DNA of 64,000 bases from Allobosea sp035944375. GTDB taxonomy: Bacteria > Pseudomonadota > Alphaproteobacteria > Rhizobiales > Beijerinckiaceae. The position numbers and the translations under genes are program-made. Every line of letters begins with the position of its first letter. Position 1 is the first letter of the stretch. The notes under the pieces were generated by a model. The model was not told the DNA's origin. It did no database searches and worked only from the letters and a program-made list of their open reading frames with translations. The stretch lies in the NCBI RefSeq assembly GCF_035944375.1, contig NZ_DASZBE010000027.1. One strand, written 5' to 3'. Shown here one piece after another: positions 1-8,432 of this stretch.

Positions 1-176
1 AGCGCCAAGAACCCGAACCCGAAGATCGACCGACAGCGCTCTCGACATGCCTGCCGGCCTCCATCCGGCAGACAGTGTGAATCACTTCACCCTTGATTTG
101 GGAATCCCTCCCGATTCAATCAGGTCGGGTTCCGCTCTAAATGGCCGGCTGCCAAAAGAGACAAGGGCTGACCGTG

Positions 177-521
177 ATGCCGCACGGGGGAGGATACACA
201 GTGGCCCGGTGGTTCGCCGTCGCGCTGATCGCAATGACCGTTACGCAGGCCATGGCCGTAGAGCGTCGGAAAGCCGAGTTCTTGCAGGACTACATCACCT
301 GCGAGATGTGGATGAAGCACTATCGCACCTCCGCCATCGAGCTTCACGCTGCTGTGGGGCGCTGGATCGTCGATTGGCTTCGGCAGAATTCCCCAAACCG
401 GCTGGCTCACCTCGACGACGGTGTCATCGTACAAGCGGTCGAACGCCATTGTGGTGCGCTTCCTGACCAATCCATCAGCACGGCGGTCTTTCTGTCGGGG
501 CTCAGATTGCCTGAACCGTAA
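177..521 (+). CDS. small exported hypothetical protein
   Basis: I do not recognise this 114-residue protein. It begins with a hydrophobic stretch (about residues 9-24, ending near QAMA) that looks like a cleavable signal peptide. Two cysteines follow, one in a segment resembling a helical repeat and one near the C-terminus, which could pair in the periplasm. An upstream in-frame ATG at 141 exists, but the ATG at 177 places the signal sequence closer to the N-terminus and has an AGGG upstream. It faces the IS66 remnant tail to tail. Function is unknown. Confidence 0.5.
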   Translation: MPHGGGYTVARWFAVALIAMTVTQAMAVERRKAEFLQDYITCEMWMKHYRTSAIELHAAVGRWIVDWLRQNSPNRLAHLDDGVIVQAVERHCGALPDQSISTAVFLSGLRLPEP

Positions 522-530
522 GCGGTGTTC

Positions 531-908
531 TCAGGCCACGGCCTTGAGCGGCGGTGTGGCGTTAGCCCATGGCAGCAGATCGTCGATCTGGCTCTGGGGA
601 TGGCCGGCGACAATGCGGGCGATGACGTCGGCGAGATAGGCTTGCGGAGCGACGCCGTTGAGTTTGCTGGTCTCCACGAGCGAAGCGACGACGGCCCAGT
701 GCTCGCCGCCGCCGTCACTGCCCGCGAAGAGCGCATTCGTACGGTTCAAGACGATCGGTCGGATGGCGCGCTCGACGACGTTAGAGTCGATTTTGATGCG
801 GCCGTCGTCGAGGAAGCGACTGAGGCCCGCCCATTGCGAGAGTGCGTAGCGGATGGCCTCGGCAAGTTGCTCATCTGGCTGACGAGGCCGAGCCGCACCG
901 GAGTTCAA
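531..908 (-). pseudogene. IS66 family transposase, C-terminal remnant
   Basis: The reading frame encodes the end of an IS66-type DDE transposase. It contains the final catalytic-region hallmark 'NVVERAIRPIVLNR', then 'FAGSDGGGEHWA', the 'LNGVAPQAYLADV' helix and the usual C-terminus near 'LLPWA'. A complete IS66 transposase is around 500 residues; only about 115 remain here. Homology stops near position 895, and neither the accessory orfs nor terminal repeats are visible. It is a fossil of a mobile element and marks the start of the window as accessory DNA. Confidence 0.9.
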
Positions 909-924
909 AACGTCAATCCCGTTC

Positions 925-1056
925 TCAAGGCGCTTCAGCAGCCACCGGGGCGCGGGCCAACCCGCCCAGCTGGGGGACGGTCCTCGATACGATCAACATC
1001 GCGATGATCAAAATCGCTATCCCTAACCAGATCCAGAATTCAATCGAGGGACGCAT
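925..1056 (-). CDS. putative 43-residue single-pass membrane peptide
   Basis: A short frame starting MRPSIEF encodes one strong transmembrane segment (about residues 8-24, rich in Ile/Leu/Ala) and a short tail. There is no clear Shine-Dalgarno sequence, and a longer frame upstream (to 1134) is possible. It lies beside the IS66 remnant. Coding status is uncertain; the only support is the clean hydrophobic helix. Confidence 0.3.
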   Translation of the reverse strand: MRPSIEFWIWLGIAILIIAMLIVSRTVPQLGGLARAPVAAEAP

Positions 1057-1190
1057 GAGGCTAACCCGATGGACGACAGAGTAGCTGGCCATATGGCTCG
1101 GCTGCGGTACGCTGAAGGGAGCCGCGGGGTTCACATCTGGTGCGCAATTTTTTTAATCCTCGCGCTCCCCTGTCGTGATGCTGGCAGGCG

Positions 1191-1436
1191 CTATTCCTGC
1201 TGGTCACCGAGGGAATCGTGACGTCCAATCGCATTGAATTTGAAGACGGCCCGCTTTGCCAAATCGTCCTCGTCCTCGGCTATCGCCACGAGGCCCACGA
1301 CGATGGACGCGAGTTTGATGCGGTCACTTTCGGGGCTGATCAGCAGACCTTCCCTCTGCAATCGCTGCCATGCCATTTCGAGTGCCCCTTCGGCGAGGCC
1401 AAGCGCGATCGGATCTTTCAGCGACGACAATGGCAT
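1191..1436 (-). CDS. small acidic helical protein, paralog of the 3476-3694 gene
   Basis: This 81-residue protein starts at an ATG with a near-ideal AGGAGG six bases upstream, which decides the start against a longer frame reaching 1490. The pattern is a run of Leu/Ala-rich helix with 'AWQRL', a 'DRIKLASIVVGLVAIAEDEDDLAKRAVFKF' type core and a polar tail. The gene at 3476-3694 shares the same layout (AWQKI, DRIRVAYIIAGF, AEDEDEDELVRRAIAKFK), so the two are paralogs 2 kb apart in opposite orientation. I know no function for the family. Confidence 0.65.
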   Translation of the reverse strand: MPLSSLKDPIALGLAEGALEMAWQRLQREGLLISPESDRIKLASIVVGLVAIAEDEDDLAKRAVFKFNAIGRHDSLGDQQE

Positions 1437-1720
1437 GCCGGCCTCCTCGCCCCCGACTGCGGAGTGTAGGCGCCGCCATCGGCTGGTCAATCCACGCTGA
1501 AAGCACTCGGCATCCGCGGAGCGCGAACGCCTCAGCTACATCCTGATGCACCTGTGGGAAGCTGATCCGGATGCAGACTTGGCCACCACCCGCGCGGTGC
1601 AGAGGTTCCTTGAAGGGCATGGCACAGCGGCGGCGTCAGAGAAGGAAAACCGCTCCCGACTGATCGGAACCCGAGCCCGTCATTCCTGTTGCAACCAAGA
1701 AGGGCAATGGGTGTACGGCG

Positions 1721-2032
1721 ATGCCAAAGTTTCGGATCACAACAACGAGCGGAGCCACTCCCGAGCACCATGAAGCGCCCGTAGAGTTTCCTGACGAAAA
1801 GTCCGCCATTGATGACGCCCAGGTCGCTCTAGCCGAGATGGCCCGCGACGCGCTTCCGGATGGCAAGCGCGCCAACTTCGGAGTGACCCTCCGAGACGAG
1901 GGCGGAAAGACCATCTACGACGCCCACATGCAATTCGCGGCGCGGGACGCCACGGATCTGGAGCGTGAGGAGGCAGAGGCCGAGGACGCGGCCCGCACGG
2001 TCCTCGAAGCGCTGCGCAAAGCCGTCATTTAA
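1721..2032 (+). CDS. small DUF6894-like hypothetical protein
   Basis: This 103-residue protein begins MPKFRIT. It has a short beta-like start, a PVEFPD segment, a helix with alternating Ala/acidic residues (about 30-45), a 'VTLRDEGGKTIYD' strand pair and a very acidic C-terminal helix. The layout (strand, 'D/P' turn, helix, second strand pair with DE-G) matches small DUF6894-type proteins common in Bradyrhizobium and Bosea, as I remember them. Function is unknown. It lies alone between unrelated small genes. Confidence 0.6.
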   Translation: MPKFRITTTSGATPEHHEAPVEFPDEKSAIDDAQVALAEMARDALPDGKRANFGVTLRDEGGKTIYDAHMQFAARDATDLEREEAEAEDAARTVLEALRKAVI

Positions 2033-2189
2033 AGCCGCACGCTCAAACATGGTCTCACGCCCATCGGGCACGAATGCCTCGCGGATGCTCGTGTCCAACG
2101 GTGAGTTGACGGGGTACCGATAAGGCGCGGCCCAACAGGGAACCCGGAATACCGACTGCAGCTTGTTTGTCGAGACCAGGAGGCCCGCC

Positions 2190-2405
2190 ATGCGCACCGA
2201 TATTGAACCCGAAGGCATCCCGACCGAGATGCCGCTCGCCGCGATAAAGATTGAGACGGTGGAGGATTATGAGCGGGCGACCGTTCGCGTCGCTGAGCTG
2301 GCCGGGCATGTCGAGGACAGCGCCGAGGAGCAAGAGCTGGAAGCTTTGGTCGATGCCATCATGGAATGGGACAAGACCCATGATGACGCGACGGCGTGGC
2401 GTTAG
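2190..2405 (+). CDS. small HigA-N-terminus-like protein (paralog family)
   Basis: This 71-residue protein starts at the ATG preceded by AGGAGG. Its core 'IKIETVEDYERATVRVAEL' followed by an acidic 'EEQELEALVDAIMEWDKTH' resembles the helical N-terminal segment of HigA-type antitoxins, but no helix-turn-helix follows. Three relatives lie in this window at 3835-4026, 63460-63642 and 63639-63809. No toxin-like partner is adjacent, so an antitoxin role is not supported by context. The start at 2163 was rejected because it lacks a ribosome binding site. Confidence 0.65.
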   Translation: MRTDIEPEGIPTEMPLAAIKIETVEDYERATVRVAELAGHVEDSAEEQELEALVDAIMEWDKTHDDATAWR

Positions 2406-2617
2406 CGCCCACCAGCAGCGATCCGTACTTCAGTTTGGCTGCCCTTCAAGGGAACCGAGTGCGTGCATATCTGTTAGATGCGTGGCGTCGGAAACGATGC
2501 CTGCCTTGCTCTCCATTGGATCGCGTCGCCACGGATGTACTGGCCGCAGCCAATCGGAGGGCTAGCGAAATTCCCGGCAGCCCCGGCTCTGTGAAGTCCT
2601 GACCCGCAGTGTCAGAG

Positions 2618-2645
2618 GCCCGTCGCTTCATAAGCGGCGGGCTTT
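2618..2645 (+). terminator. hairpin, possible weak terminator
   Basis: An 11-bp stem (GCCCGTCGCTT against AAGCGGCGGGC, one G-T pair) with a three-base loop is followed by only three T residues. It sits in a 320-base gap (2406-2725) in which I see no gene. It could end transcription of the 2190-2405 gene, although the T-tract is poor. Confidence 0.45.
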
Positions 2646-2725
2646 GCATTTGCGTGCGGTGACGGTCCTGCGCCCAGCGGAACAGAGTGCGGTCGAACTC
2701 GTTTCGCTGCGACAGGAGAGTAGCA

Positions 2726-2989
2726 ATGGCCAGCGGCTGGGCTCCGGATGGAGCCGTCCAAGATCAGATCGACGATTCTGTCTCCGATGCCGTGAAGCTC
2801 GCACGCTCGCGTCTGCCCACCGGGCCAGGTGAGATGTACTGCCAGCAATGCGGCGACGAAATCCCGGAGGCTCGCCGTGCAGCTATGCCCGGCGCCCGCC
2901 TTTGCGTGGATTGCCAGTCGGGACGCGACCGTCCCGCTCTGTCGTTGGCGTACAATCGACGGGGTAGCAAAGACAGCCAACTGCGTTAG
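2726..2989 (+). CDS. DksA/TraR C4-type zinc finger protein (YbiI-like)
   Basis: This 87-residue protein begins MASGWAPDG, very like E. coli YbiI. It carries one C4 zinc finger, Cys39-X2-Cys42 and Cys60-X2-Cys63, with the typical 'IPEARRAAMPGARLC' between them. An N-terminal helix precedes the finger. Members of the DksA/TraR superfamily bind the RNA polymerase secondary channel; short phage and plasmid forms can act without ppGpp. The start is set by a GGAG upstream. The long coiled-coil of true DksA is missing. Location in an accessory region fits the mobile-element-associated subgroup. Confidence 0.8.
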   Translation: MASGWAPDGAVQDQIDDSVSDAVKLARSRLPTGPGEMYCQQCGDEIPEARRAAMPGARLCVDCQSGRDRPALSLAYNRRGSKDSQLR

Positions 2990-3155
2990 CGGGGCGGTCG
3001 AGAGAGGCCCATGAAAAACCGATATCGAGCCCGAAGGCCACCTCGGCCTGGAATTGGGAACCTGCGGTCGATTTATGGTGGCTTCCGCCCATGCGCCCGC
3101 TTCTGCGCTCGCGACGGCGCCACGCGATATGCTGTTCGCTTGCATGGAAAGTCAG

Positions 3156-3293
3156 GAGTTCACCGTATTGGCGGGTCCGGCCAGTGCGCGTTGGCGTCAA
3201 TACGCCGCGCTCCTCGTAAAACCTCAGGGTTCGCAGGGTAAGGCCCGCGCGCTTGGCCATTTGGCGGATTGTATAGGCCTGGGACCCGCCCAT
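3156..3293 (-). pseudogene. MerR family regulator, N-terminal fragment
   Basis: The first about 45 codons encode a MerR winged-helix start: 'YTIRQMAKRAGLTLRTLRFYEERG' type sequence and an arginine-rich recognition segment ending 'TRQYGE'. After that, homology stops abruptly and the frame continues to 2883 as nonsense overlapping the zinc-finger gene. A functional MerR protein needs the dimerisation coiled coil and an effector domain, both absent. Deletion or frameshift has destroyed the gene. Confidence 0.75.
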
Positions 3294-3475
3294 CGTCGAT
3301 TGCCCTGTTCTCGCAGTTCCGGTGTGTCGGGTATCGTTTGTGATGGGTTACGATAGCCGAGGGCCGGTGGTAGACATAAGAGCCAGGAAACGCTTGGCGG
3401 CCCTTCGCGCTTTGGGCATTGACCGCTCCATGAACGCCGCTAATTTCCGCCCCAAGGTTGGCGCGGGAGAAGCTA

Positions 3476-3694
3476 ATGCCGTTCCCATCGGTCACTAATC
3501 CGGCTGATCTGGCTCGCGCTCAAGTCGCACTCGATACAGCTTGGCAAAAGATCAGAGAGGAGAATCTCACAGACGGTGACGATCAAGATCGGATTCGCGT
3601 GGCCTACATCATCGCTGGCTTTCTCCCGATGGCCGAGGACGAGGACGAGGACGAACTCGTCCGGCGTGCAATCGCAAAGTTCAAGGAGCCGTGA
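3476..3694 (+). CDS. small acidic helical protein, paralog of the 1191-1436 gene
   Basis: The 72-residue protein starts MPFPSV at an ATG with GGGAG eight bases upstream; a TTG at 3458 is less likely. It shows 'DPADLARAQVALDTAWQKI', 'DRIRVAYIIAGFLPMAEDEDEDEL' and a basic end. The pattern repeats the paralog at 1191-1436 almost motif for motif. The function of the family is unknown to me. Confidence 0.65.
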   Translation: MPFPSVTNPADLARAQVALDTAWQKIREENLTDGDDQDRIRVAYIIAGFLPMAEDEDEDELVRRAIAKFKEP

Positions 3695-3834
3695 TGTGTC
3701 AAGCTCCGGCAGCATCTGGCGCTGTGATACCGGAATCCAGATACCTCGCACGGGCGGTTGAAAAGCAGCCGCAACAGGAGCGGTTGGATCGGAACCGAAG
3801 CTCAGTTCCGTAGGTTTGTAGGCGAGAGGGCGCC

Positions 3835-4026
3835 ATGCCGACGAATGTGAAGGCTATCGAAACGGTCGAAGAATTCGAAGATGCGAAGAAGCGCATCGCC
3901 AAGCTCGACACGTCCATGCCAGGCTCTCCAGAAGAAGAAGAGCAAAAGTCCTTGATCAGGGCGGTGGAGAAGTGGCAGCACGACCACGGCCGGATGCCGA
4001 AGACGATCAAGCCGCAAGCCGGATAA
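3835..4026 (+). CDS. small HigA-N-terminus-like protein (paralog family)
   Basis: This 63-residue protein has 'VKAIETVEEFEDAKKRIAKL', then 'PGSPEEEEQKSLIRAVEKW' and a basic tail. It belongs with the proteins at 2190-2405 and 63460-63809. The 'PGTPEEEE-L--L' pattern is that of the N-terminal arm of HigA-like antitoxins, without a DNA-binding domain. A GAGAGGG precedes the ATG. No neighbouring toxin gene is apparent. Confidence 0.65.
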   Translation: MPTNVKAIETVEEFEDAKKRIAKLDTSMPGSPEEEEQKSLIRAVEKWQHDHGRMPKTIKPQAG

Positions 4027-4149
4027 GCACGCCATTAGATGACGTGATCCATCCGCCCGCCACCAGTATGACTTTACACCGCGTGAGGCTGCGTCTTGAA
4101 CTCTATGGGTTCAGCCCTCGCCGTGCCAGCGGTCGAAGGCGCTGCTGCC

Positions 4150-5838
4150 TTAGGCTGCCATCCTGGCCACGAATGCCCTCAAGGCGGCCTTCACGCCATC
4201 ATTCGCCTCGACGACTTGTAAGGAGGTGGCCTCGACGAGTTTCCCGACCTGCGCGGTTACAGCGAATTTCTGCTCAATGTCCTGCAAACTGCTTCGCACT
4301 TCACTGGTCTGGCGGCTCGACGTCTCCGCAATGTACGCCAAGCTTGCTACAGCGCTCATCTGCTGCTGCACCCCCGTCGACATTTCATGCGCCCGGCCAC
4401 CGGCCGCCGCGACCTTTTCGCTCAGCTCGCGGACATCCAGAACCGATTTCGAGCAGGTGGCCTGGATCTGGGTGATCAATGCCGCGACGCTGTTTGTGGC
4501 AGCAGAGCTTCGAGATGCAAGTTCCTTGACTTCGTTAGCCACAACCGCGAAGCCTCGACCGGCTTCTCCCGCGCGGGCCGCTTCGATCGTGGCATTGAGA
4601 GCGAGCAGATTGGTCTGGTCCGCCAGCTCCCTGATGAGGGAGACGATGCTGCTGATCTGGGCAGCCGCAGCTTCGAGAGCAGCAACATGCTCATCGGTTG
4701 TTCGGGATATCACGTCCGCTTCTGCGACCAGCTTGAATGTGCTCTCCAGATTCGCCGATAGCGATTGGGAGGCGCTCGCCATTTCCGAGCATGCACTGGC
4801 CACGGCTGATGCTGACAGATCCGCTTTCTCGGCGCCAGCGGTTATCGCAACAATGCTTTTACCACTCTCAGCCGTTGCGCGATCGAGTTCATGCGCCGAG
4901 ATACTCAGACCGCTGGCTCCGTCAGCCAGAGATTCAGCGATAGCACTGATCTGTTGCTGAAATTCAGCAACTGCTGACTCACGTTGACGAATCCGCGATT
5001 CACGGGCTTCAGTCAATCGCGCGTTAGTATTATGCGCTTCTTCCACTTGGGCACGCTGGACTTGCAGCTTGTCTAGCAGGCTTGTGACGACAGCGAACTC
5101 GCGCACCTTGGTCGGCGTAAAGGGTCGACCCTCGCTGAAATCCGTGATCGAGCGTTTGACCCAACTCACGAATTGACCGAACTGCAGCCAGCTGACGATG
5201 AGCAATGCCATCACCAGCGCTGTGATCCAGCCGAAGGAGGCTATCAAAGCGGTCTGGTGCTGTGTGAGGGCTTGCTCTCGCTCGGCGATGGCAATGGCTT
5301 TGTAATCGTCTAACGCATCGGATATGTTCCGTCGAAGCTGTCCAATTCGCCCGCGAATCTCGTTCAACTCGCGAAACAAATCCAGCATCTCCAGCTTTGT
5401 CTGTGGAGGCGCCCTGAATGCGCCGCTGGACTTGTCATCGTATGCTTTTAACAGACGCAACTGCTCTCTCATGAGCGCAAGGATGTGCTCGGGCAGCTGA
5501 CGCCGTAGGTTGGCCTGAACCTCGTCCTGCGCCTTGTTCGCATAGGAGGCGGCAACTTCATCGGTCCGCTCGGAGTAGGTCTTCAGCGCGCCTTCGAGCC
5601 GGGCTCTGTCTTCGGCCGTGAAGTCGTATAGAGCGGCAGCGCTATGGGCGAGCACCCGCATTTCTTCGTTGTAGAACGTTGCAAGGAGATGGCTTCTGAT
5701 AGCGGCGCTTGCCTGCAGGATGACCGCATCAGCCCGGGCTTCTTCCTGCAGTCGCGAGGCGCTCCACATGCCCCCCGCCGCAAGTCCCAGAACGACCAAG
5801 GCTGCAAAAATGCTGAACTGATTTTTTAGCGATGTCAT
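4150..5838 (-). CDS. methyl-accepting chemotaxis protein
   Basis: This 562-residue receptor has a first membrane helix (about residues 8-27), a mostly helical periplasmic sensor (about 28-197), a second membrane helix (about 198-221) and a cytoplasmic coiled coil. The conserved signalling hairpin is intact around residues 404-436 (ELADQTNLLALNATIEAARA, AGRGFAVVANEVKELA). The sensor resembles a four-helix bundle, so the ligand cannot be named. A HAMP domain is weak at best. No che genes are nearby, so it must feed a chemosensory system elsewhere. It is the largest intact gene in the island. Confidence 0.93.
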   Translation of the reverse strand: MTSLKNQFSIFAALVVLGLAAGGMWSASRLQEEARADAVILQASAAIRSHLLATFYNEEMRVLAHSAAALYDFTAEDRARLEGALKTYSERTDEVAASYANKAQDEVQANLRRQLPEHILALMREQLRLLKAYDDKSSGAFRAPPQTKLEMLDLFRELNEIRGRIGQLRRNISDALDDYKAIAIAEREQALTQHQTALIASFGWITALVMALLIVSWLQFGQFVSWVKRSITDFSEGRPFTPTKVREFAVVTSLLDKLQVQRAQVEEAHNTNARLTEARESRIRQRESAVAEFQQQISAIAESLADGASGLSISAHELDRATAESGKSIVAITAGAEKADLSASAVASACSEMASASQSLSANLESTFKLVAEADVISRTTDEHVAALEAAAAQISSIVSLIRELADQTNLLALNATIEAARAGEAGRGFAVVANEVKELASRSSAATNSVAALITQIQATCSKSVLDVRELSEKVAAAGGRAHEMSTGVQQQMSAVASLAYIAETSSRQTSEVRSSLQDIEQKFAVTAQVGKLVEATSLQVVEANDGVKAALRAFVARMAA

Positions 5839-6036
5839 TTTCCGCCCTCGGCAACAGCGAAGCGGAACTTCGTTAATTTTTCTCCAGATCGGATGGCGCG
5901 CCTAGTCGCAAAGTCACTGTGAGATTTACTGCGATTCTAGGAATCTGGCGGAAATCCTATCGCTAGCGGCTGCCTTCAAGCGACCAGTGTCGCCGCGCGT
6001 TCGTGATCCAAAACCAGCTGCGCGACCTGTTGACGG

Positions 6037-6264
6037 CTATCGAACCGCGCTGAGCTTGAGACTGGCCTGCTGGATGGGCATGGCTGTCGAGGAAGCCTGA
6101 GGTAGCGCGACCATTGCGGAATGAGAGCAGTTCATGACTTCGACGATCGAGCCGGGCACGACGTTCCGGCAAATCGTGTTTGCGGGGCCTCCATTCGACA
6201 CCGCCATGACAGTCAATATCGCAGCCGATACCGCGAACGTCACCGTGGCAACCAACGAATTCAT
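6037..6264 (-). CDS. small secreted hypothetical protein
   Basis: This 75-residue protein has an N-terminal hydrophobic signal (about residues 5-22) and two cysteines (CRN, NCS) that may form a disulfide. A GGGGAGG lies seven bases before the ATG, a strong start signal. The mature part is only about 50 residues, with no motif I recognise. It is divergent from the DUF305 gene. Confidence 0.55.
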   Translation of the reverse strand: MNSLVATVTFAVSAAILTVMAVSNGGPANTICRNVVPGSIVEVMNCSHSAMVALPQASSTAMPIQQASLKLSAVR

Positions 6265-6463
6265 AATCGCCTCCCCCGACCGGTTTGCAAGGCAACGGGT
6301 ATTGCGGCCTGGTGTTCCAATGTGCGGATAAATCGAATGATGCCGCGCTGATTAGCTCGTCGGCGCCTCGGCCATAGCGGAGGCGAGCTTGCCCTCGCTA
6401 AAAGTTGGAACGGTGCGGCTTTCAGCACGTTGGAACCGGACAGCCGCGACTTGAGGGAGTGGG

Positions 6464-6967
6464 ATGATGTCCTATGCCAAATTTGCGGGAATGATATTGG
6501 CTTCAACGATTATTATGTTTTTGCTTATGTACCTAAACACCTGGGCTTTGGATCATGTGTTCTTTAGCCAAACCCGAGCCTGGATGGCGCTTCTAATGGG
6601 AGCAACCATGGCCGTACTAATGATGGGCTTCATGTGGAGCATGTATCCTAACCCGCGGATCAACCTGGCGGTTATTATCGGCTCCGTTATCGTGGGCGCT
6701 GGCGCGTTGTGGTTCGTGCGCTCGCAGGCCACCGTTTCTGATGTCGCCTACATGAAAGCGATGATACCGCATCACTCGATTGCGGTGATGACAAGCGACC
6801 GTGCCAACATTCGAGACCCGCGGGTGCGCAAGCTCGCCGACGACATCCTTCAAGCGCAGGTCAACGAAATCTCTGAGATGAAGCAGTTGATCGATGATCT
6901 GGAAGCCCGTCCGCTACCAGCGCGCGCTCCGAATTTGAGACCCGCGCAAGTCGGTCAGGACAAATGA
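6464..6967 (+). CDS. DUF305 domain membrane protein
   Basis: This 167-residue protein has three hydrophobic N-terminal segments (about residues 7-27, 39-57 and 66-85) and a soluble C-terminal DUF305 domain with the hallmark 'YMKAMIPHHSIAVMTSDRA' followed by 'IRDPRVRKLADDILQAQ' and 'EISEMKQLI'. The HH pair and spaced Met/Glu residues suggest metal binding. Known DUF305 proteins are often found near copper or heavy-metal resistance genes, but none are visible here. A GGGAG precedes two adjacent ATG codons; either could start. Confidence 0.85.
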   Translation: MMSYAKFAGMILASTIIMFLLMYLNTWALDHVFFSQTRAWMALLMGATMAVLMMGFMWSMYPNPRINLAVIIGSVIVGAGALWFVRSQATVSDVAYMKAMIPHHSIAVMTSDRANIRDPRVRKLADDILQAQVNEISEMKQLIDDLEARPLPARAPNLRPAQVGQDK

Positions 6968-7009
6968 TTGGACCATGCTTGAACGTCACTGACATTGGCT
7001 TCTTCCGCT

Positions 7010-7558
7010 TCAAGGCGGGGCACTCGTTCGCTTCTTGCGAGCCAAACCTAACGATTTGAAGCCGAACCCAGCCGAATTGGCGATCCAGCAGCTTCCAAAT
7101 GCCAGGAACCCGAGCCCGAACAGCAGGGCCCGCCATGCGGCTGATCTGCGATGATCCGCCGTTTCTTCGTAATCCAACAGGACGCGCCCATCGGCTGTGA
7201 CCTCATAGATAAGGCGGCTGCCCGGATCGACGAGGAAGTTGAGCTTCTGCCCCCGCGAGACTTGATCGAGGTTGTCGATCCAAAGGGTGCTGGCGGGCCG
7301 ATACGTTCCCGAATGGCGACCGGCGGACGTGAGCCTGACGTCCTGAGTCCGATATGTGCCTCTGGGCTGTCGAGAACCCATGCCGCCATATCGGACCAGA
7401 GGCATATCGACGATGGGAGAGCCAACATGCTGGACCAGCAGCAATTCGCCGCGAGGTATGGGTCTGTTCCACCAAGCCGCACCCAGCAGATAGAGCCCTA
7501 CGAACCATGCCAGGGTCGCTAGGAGCAGGACCCAGTAATCGCCATTCGTCCTTTGCAT
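7010..7558 (-). CDS. membrane-anchored hypothetical protein (DUF3592-like layout)
   Basis: This 182-residue protein has a membrane helix at about residues 9-28, a soluble beta-rich middle (30-135) and a second membrane helix near 142-162. Two terminal helices around an extracytoplasmic beta domain resemble DUF3592-type proteins, but no diagnostic motif was seen. The C-terminus is basic. The function is unknown. Confidence 0.6.
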   Translation of the reverse strand: MQRTNGDYWVLLLATLAWFVGLYLLGAAWWNRPIPRGELLLVQHVGSPIVDMPLVRYGGMGSRQPRGTYRTQDVRLTSAGRHSGTYRPASTLWIDNLDQVSRGQKLNFLVDPGSRLIYEVTADGRVLLDYEETADHRRSAAWRALLFGLGFLAFGSCWIANSAGFGFKSLGLARKKRTSAPP

Positions 7559-7661
7559 AGCCGTGAAGCCTCACAGCGCATGGGCGGTCGCCACTGGGAG
7601 GATGCCGGGTTCGAATGAGCCGCGCAATCACATGCCCGCTTCTGATTTATGCTGAAGATAG

Positions 7662-8177
7662 CCAGAACCTGATATTGCGCTCGTCACACTCAGTGTTCTC
7701 CCAGCAGAGCGCGCCAGCCAGACGGCCCGGCAAAAGGCGATCTACGAGGAACTCCACCCCGAAACAGACCACGGGGGCAACTCTGGGCCGTCCGGACAAT
7801 TTGTCCACGCGGACACACCGTCGTTCGCTGCGGCAACAGCCGACGCCATCGGCAAGGACGAACGCACCGTCAGGCGCGACGCGGAGCGCGGGGAAAAAGT
7901 CACCGAGGGCGCCCTGAACCTCATCCGTGGCACCGCCCTCGACACAGGAACCTATCTCGACAAGCTCAAACGCGTAGACCCCACCGAGCAAGTCGAGACA
8001 GTCCAGCGCGCTCATGCCGGCGTTGCTCGGCAAGCTGAGCGCGACCGCGCCTGCACCGCCCTAGGGCTGCTGCAAAAACCGGATGGCAGGTTGGCCGCTG
8101 GTGTTTCGCCGCGACCGCAATTCGCTTCGCAGTTTCTCTTGCCCATCAGCATGCTCGGGTGCGCCAACCGCGGTTGA
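7662..8177 (+). pseudogene. ParB-like partition/nuclease protein, C-terminal remnant (copy 1)
   Basis: An open frame without a start codon encodes the recognisable C-terminal half of plasmid/phage ParB-domain proteins: 'PAERASQTARQKAIYEELHPET', 'AAATADAIGKDERTVRRDAERGEK' (an HTH), then 'GTALDTGTYLDKLKR'. The N-terminal ParB nuclease domain is missing. A stop lies immediately upstream in frame, and homology fades after about 8075. A second diverged copy lies at 8985-9287, on the other side of two minus-strand genes. Confidence 0.75.
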
Positions 8178-8417
8178 TTCTGAAGTGCATCGTGTGGTTG
8201 GGGGCGAGCCGCAAACGCGGCCCAACTGATCCCATCCGACGCAACGTCCGTTCGGCCCGCGATAACCAGGACCGCCCCGAAAACCGCAGCCGCTGGCTGC
8301 CGCCGCTGCCGGAATGAGGGCCACGACACCTGCTATTGCAATCATGGATAACAGGCGTAGCGCCACGGCTAGGAGGCGTTGAACAGGGACCGGTAACGTG
8401 GATCGAGGGCCAGCCAC
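8061..8417 (-). CDS. small secreted Gly/Cys-rich protein
   Basis: The sequence has a hydrophobic signal (ending in a run of Ala) followed by a compact Gly/Pro/Cys segment 'GCGFRGGPGYRGPNGRCVGW', then 'VCGSPPTTRC'. This pattern resembles small secreted GCG/CRPN-type proteins of Bradyrhizobium and relatives, as I recall. The start is uncertain: GTG at 8417 or ATG at 8345. The last 35 codons run antisense through the ParB remnant and may not be native. It sits 16 bases downstream of the lipoprotein gene on the same strand. Confidence 0.45.
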   Translation of the reverse strand: MAGPRSTLPVPVQRLLAVALRLLSMIAIAGVVALIPAAAAASGCGFRGGPGYRGPNGRCVGWDQLGRVCGSPPTTRCTSESTAVGAPEHADGQEKLRSELRSRRNTSGQPAIRFLQQP

Positions 8418-8432
8418 GGCTCAGGCGCCCAG

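Noticed and set aside
531..908. Functional IS66 element
   Set aside because: Only the last quarter of the transposase remains and no terminal repeats or partner orfs are visible.
2190..4026. Toxin-antitoxin module based on the HigA-like small proteins
   Set aside because: No HigB- or RelE-like toxin gene is adjacent and the proteins have no DNA-binding domain.
7354..8329. Additional short frames around the ParB remnant and opposite the 7010-7558 gene
   Set aside because: They lack ribosome binding sites and homology; the region is explained by a minus-strand membrane protein and a decayed ParB-like gene.
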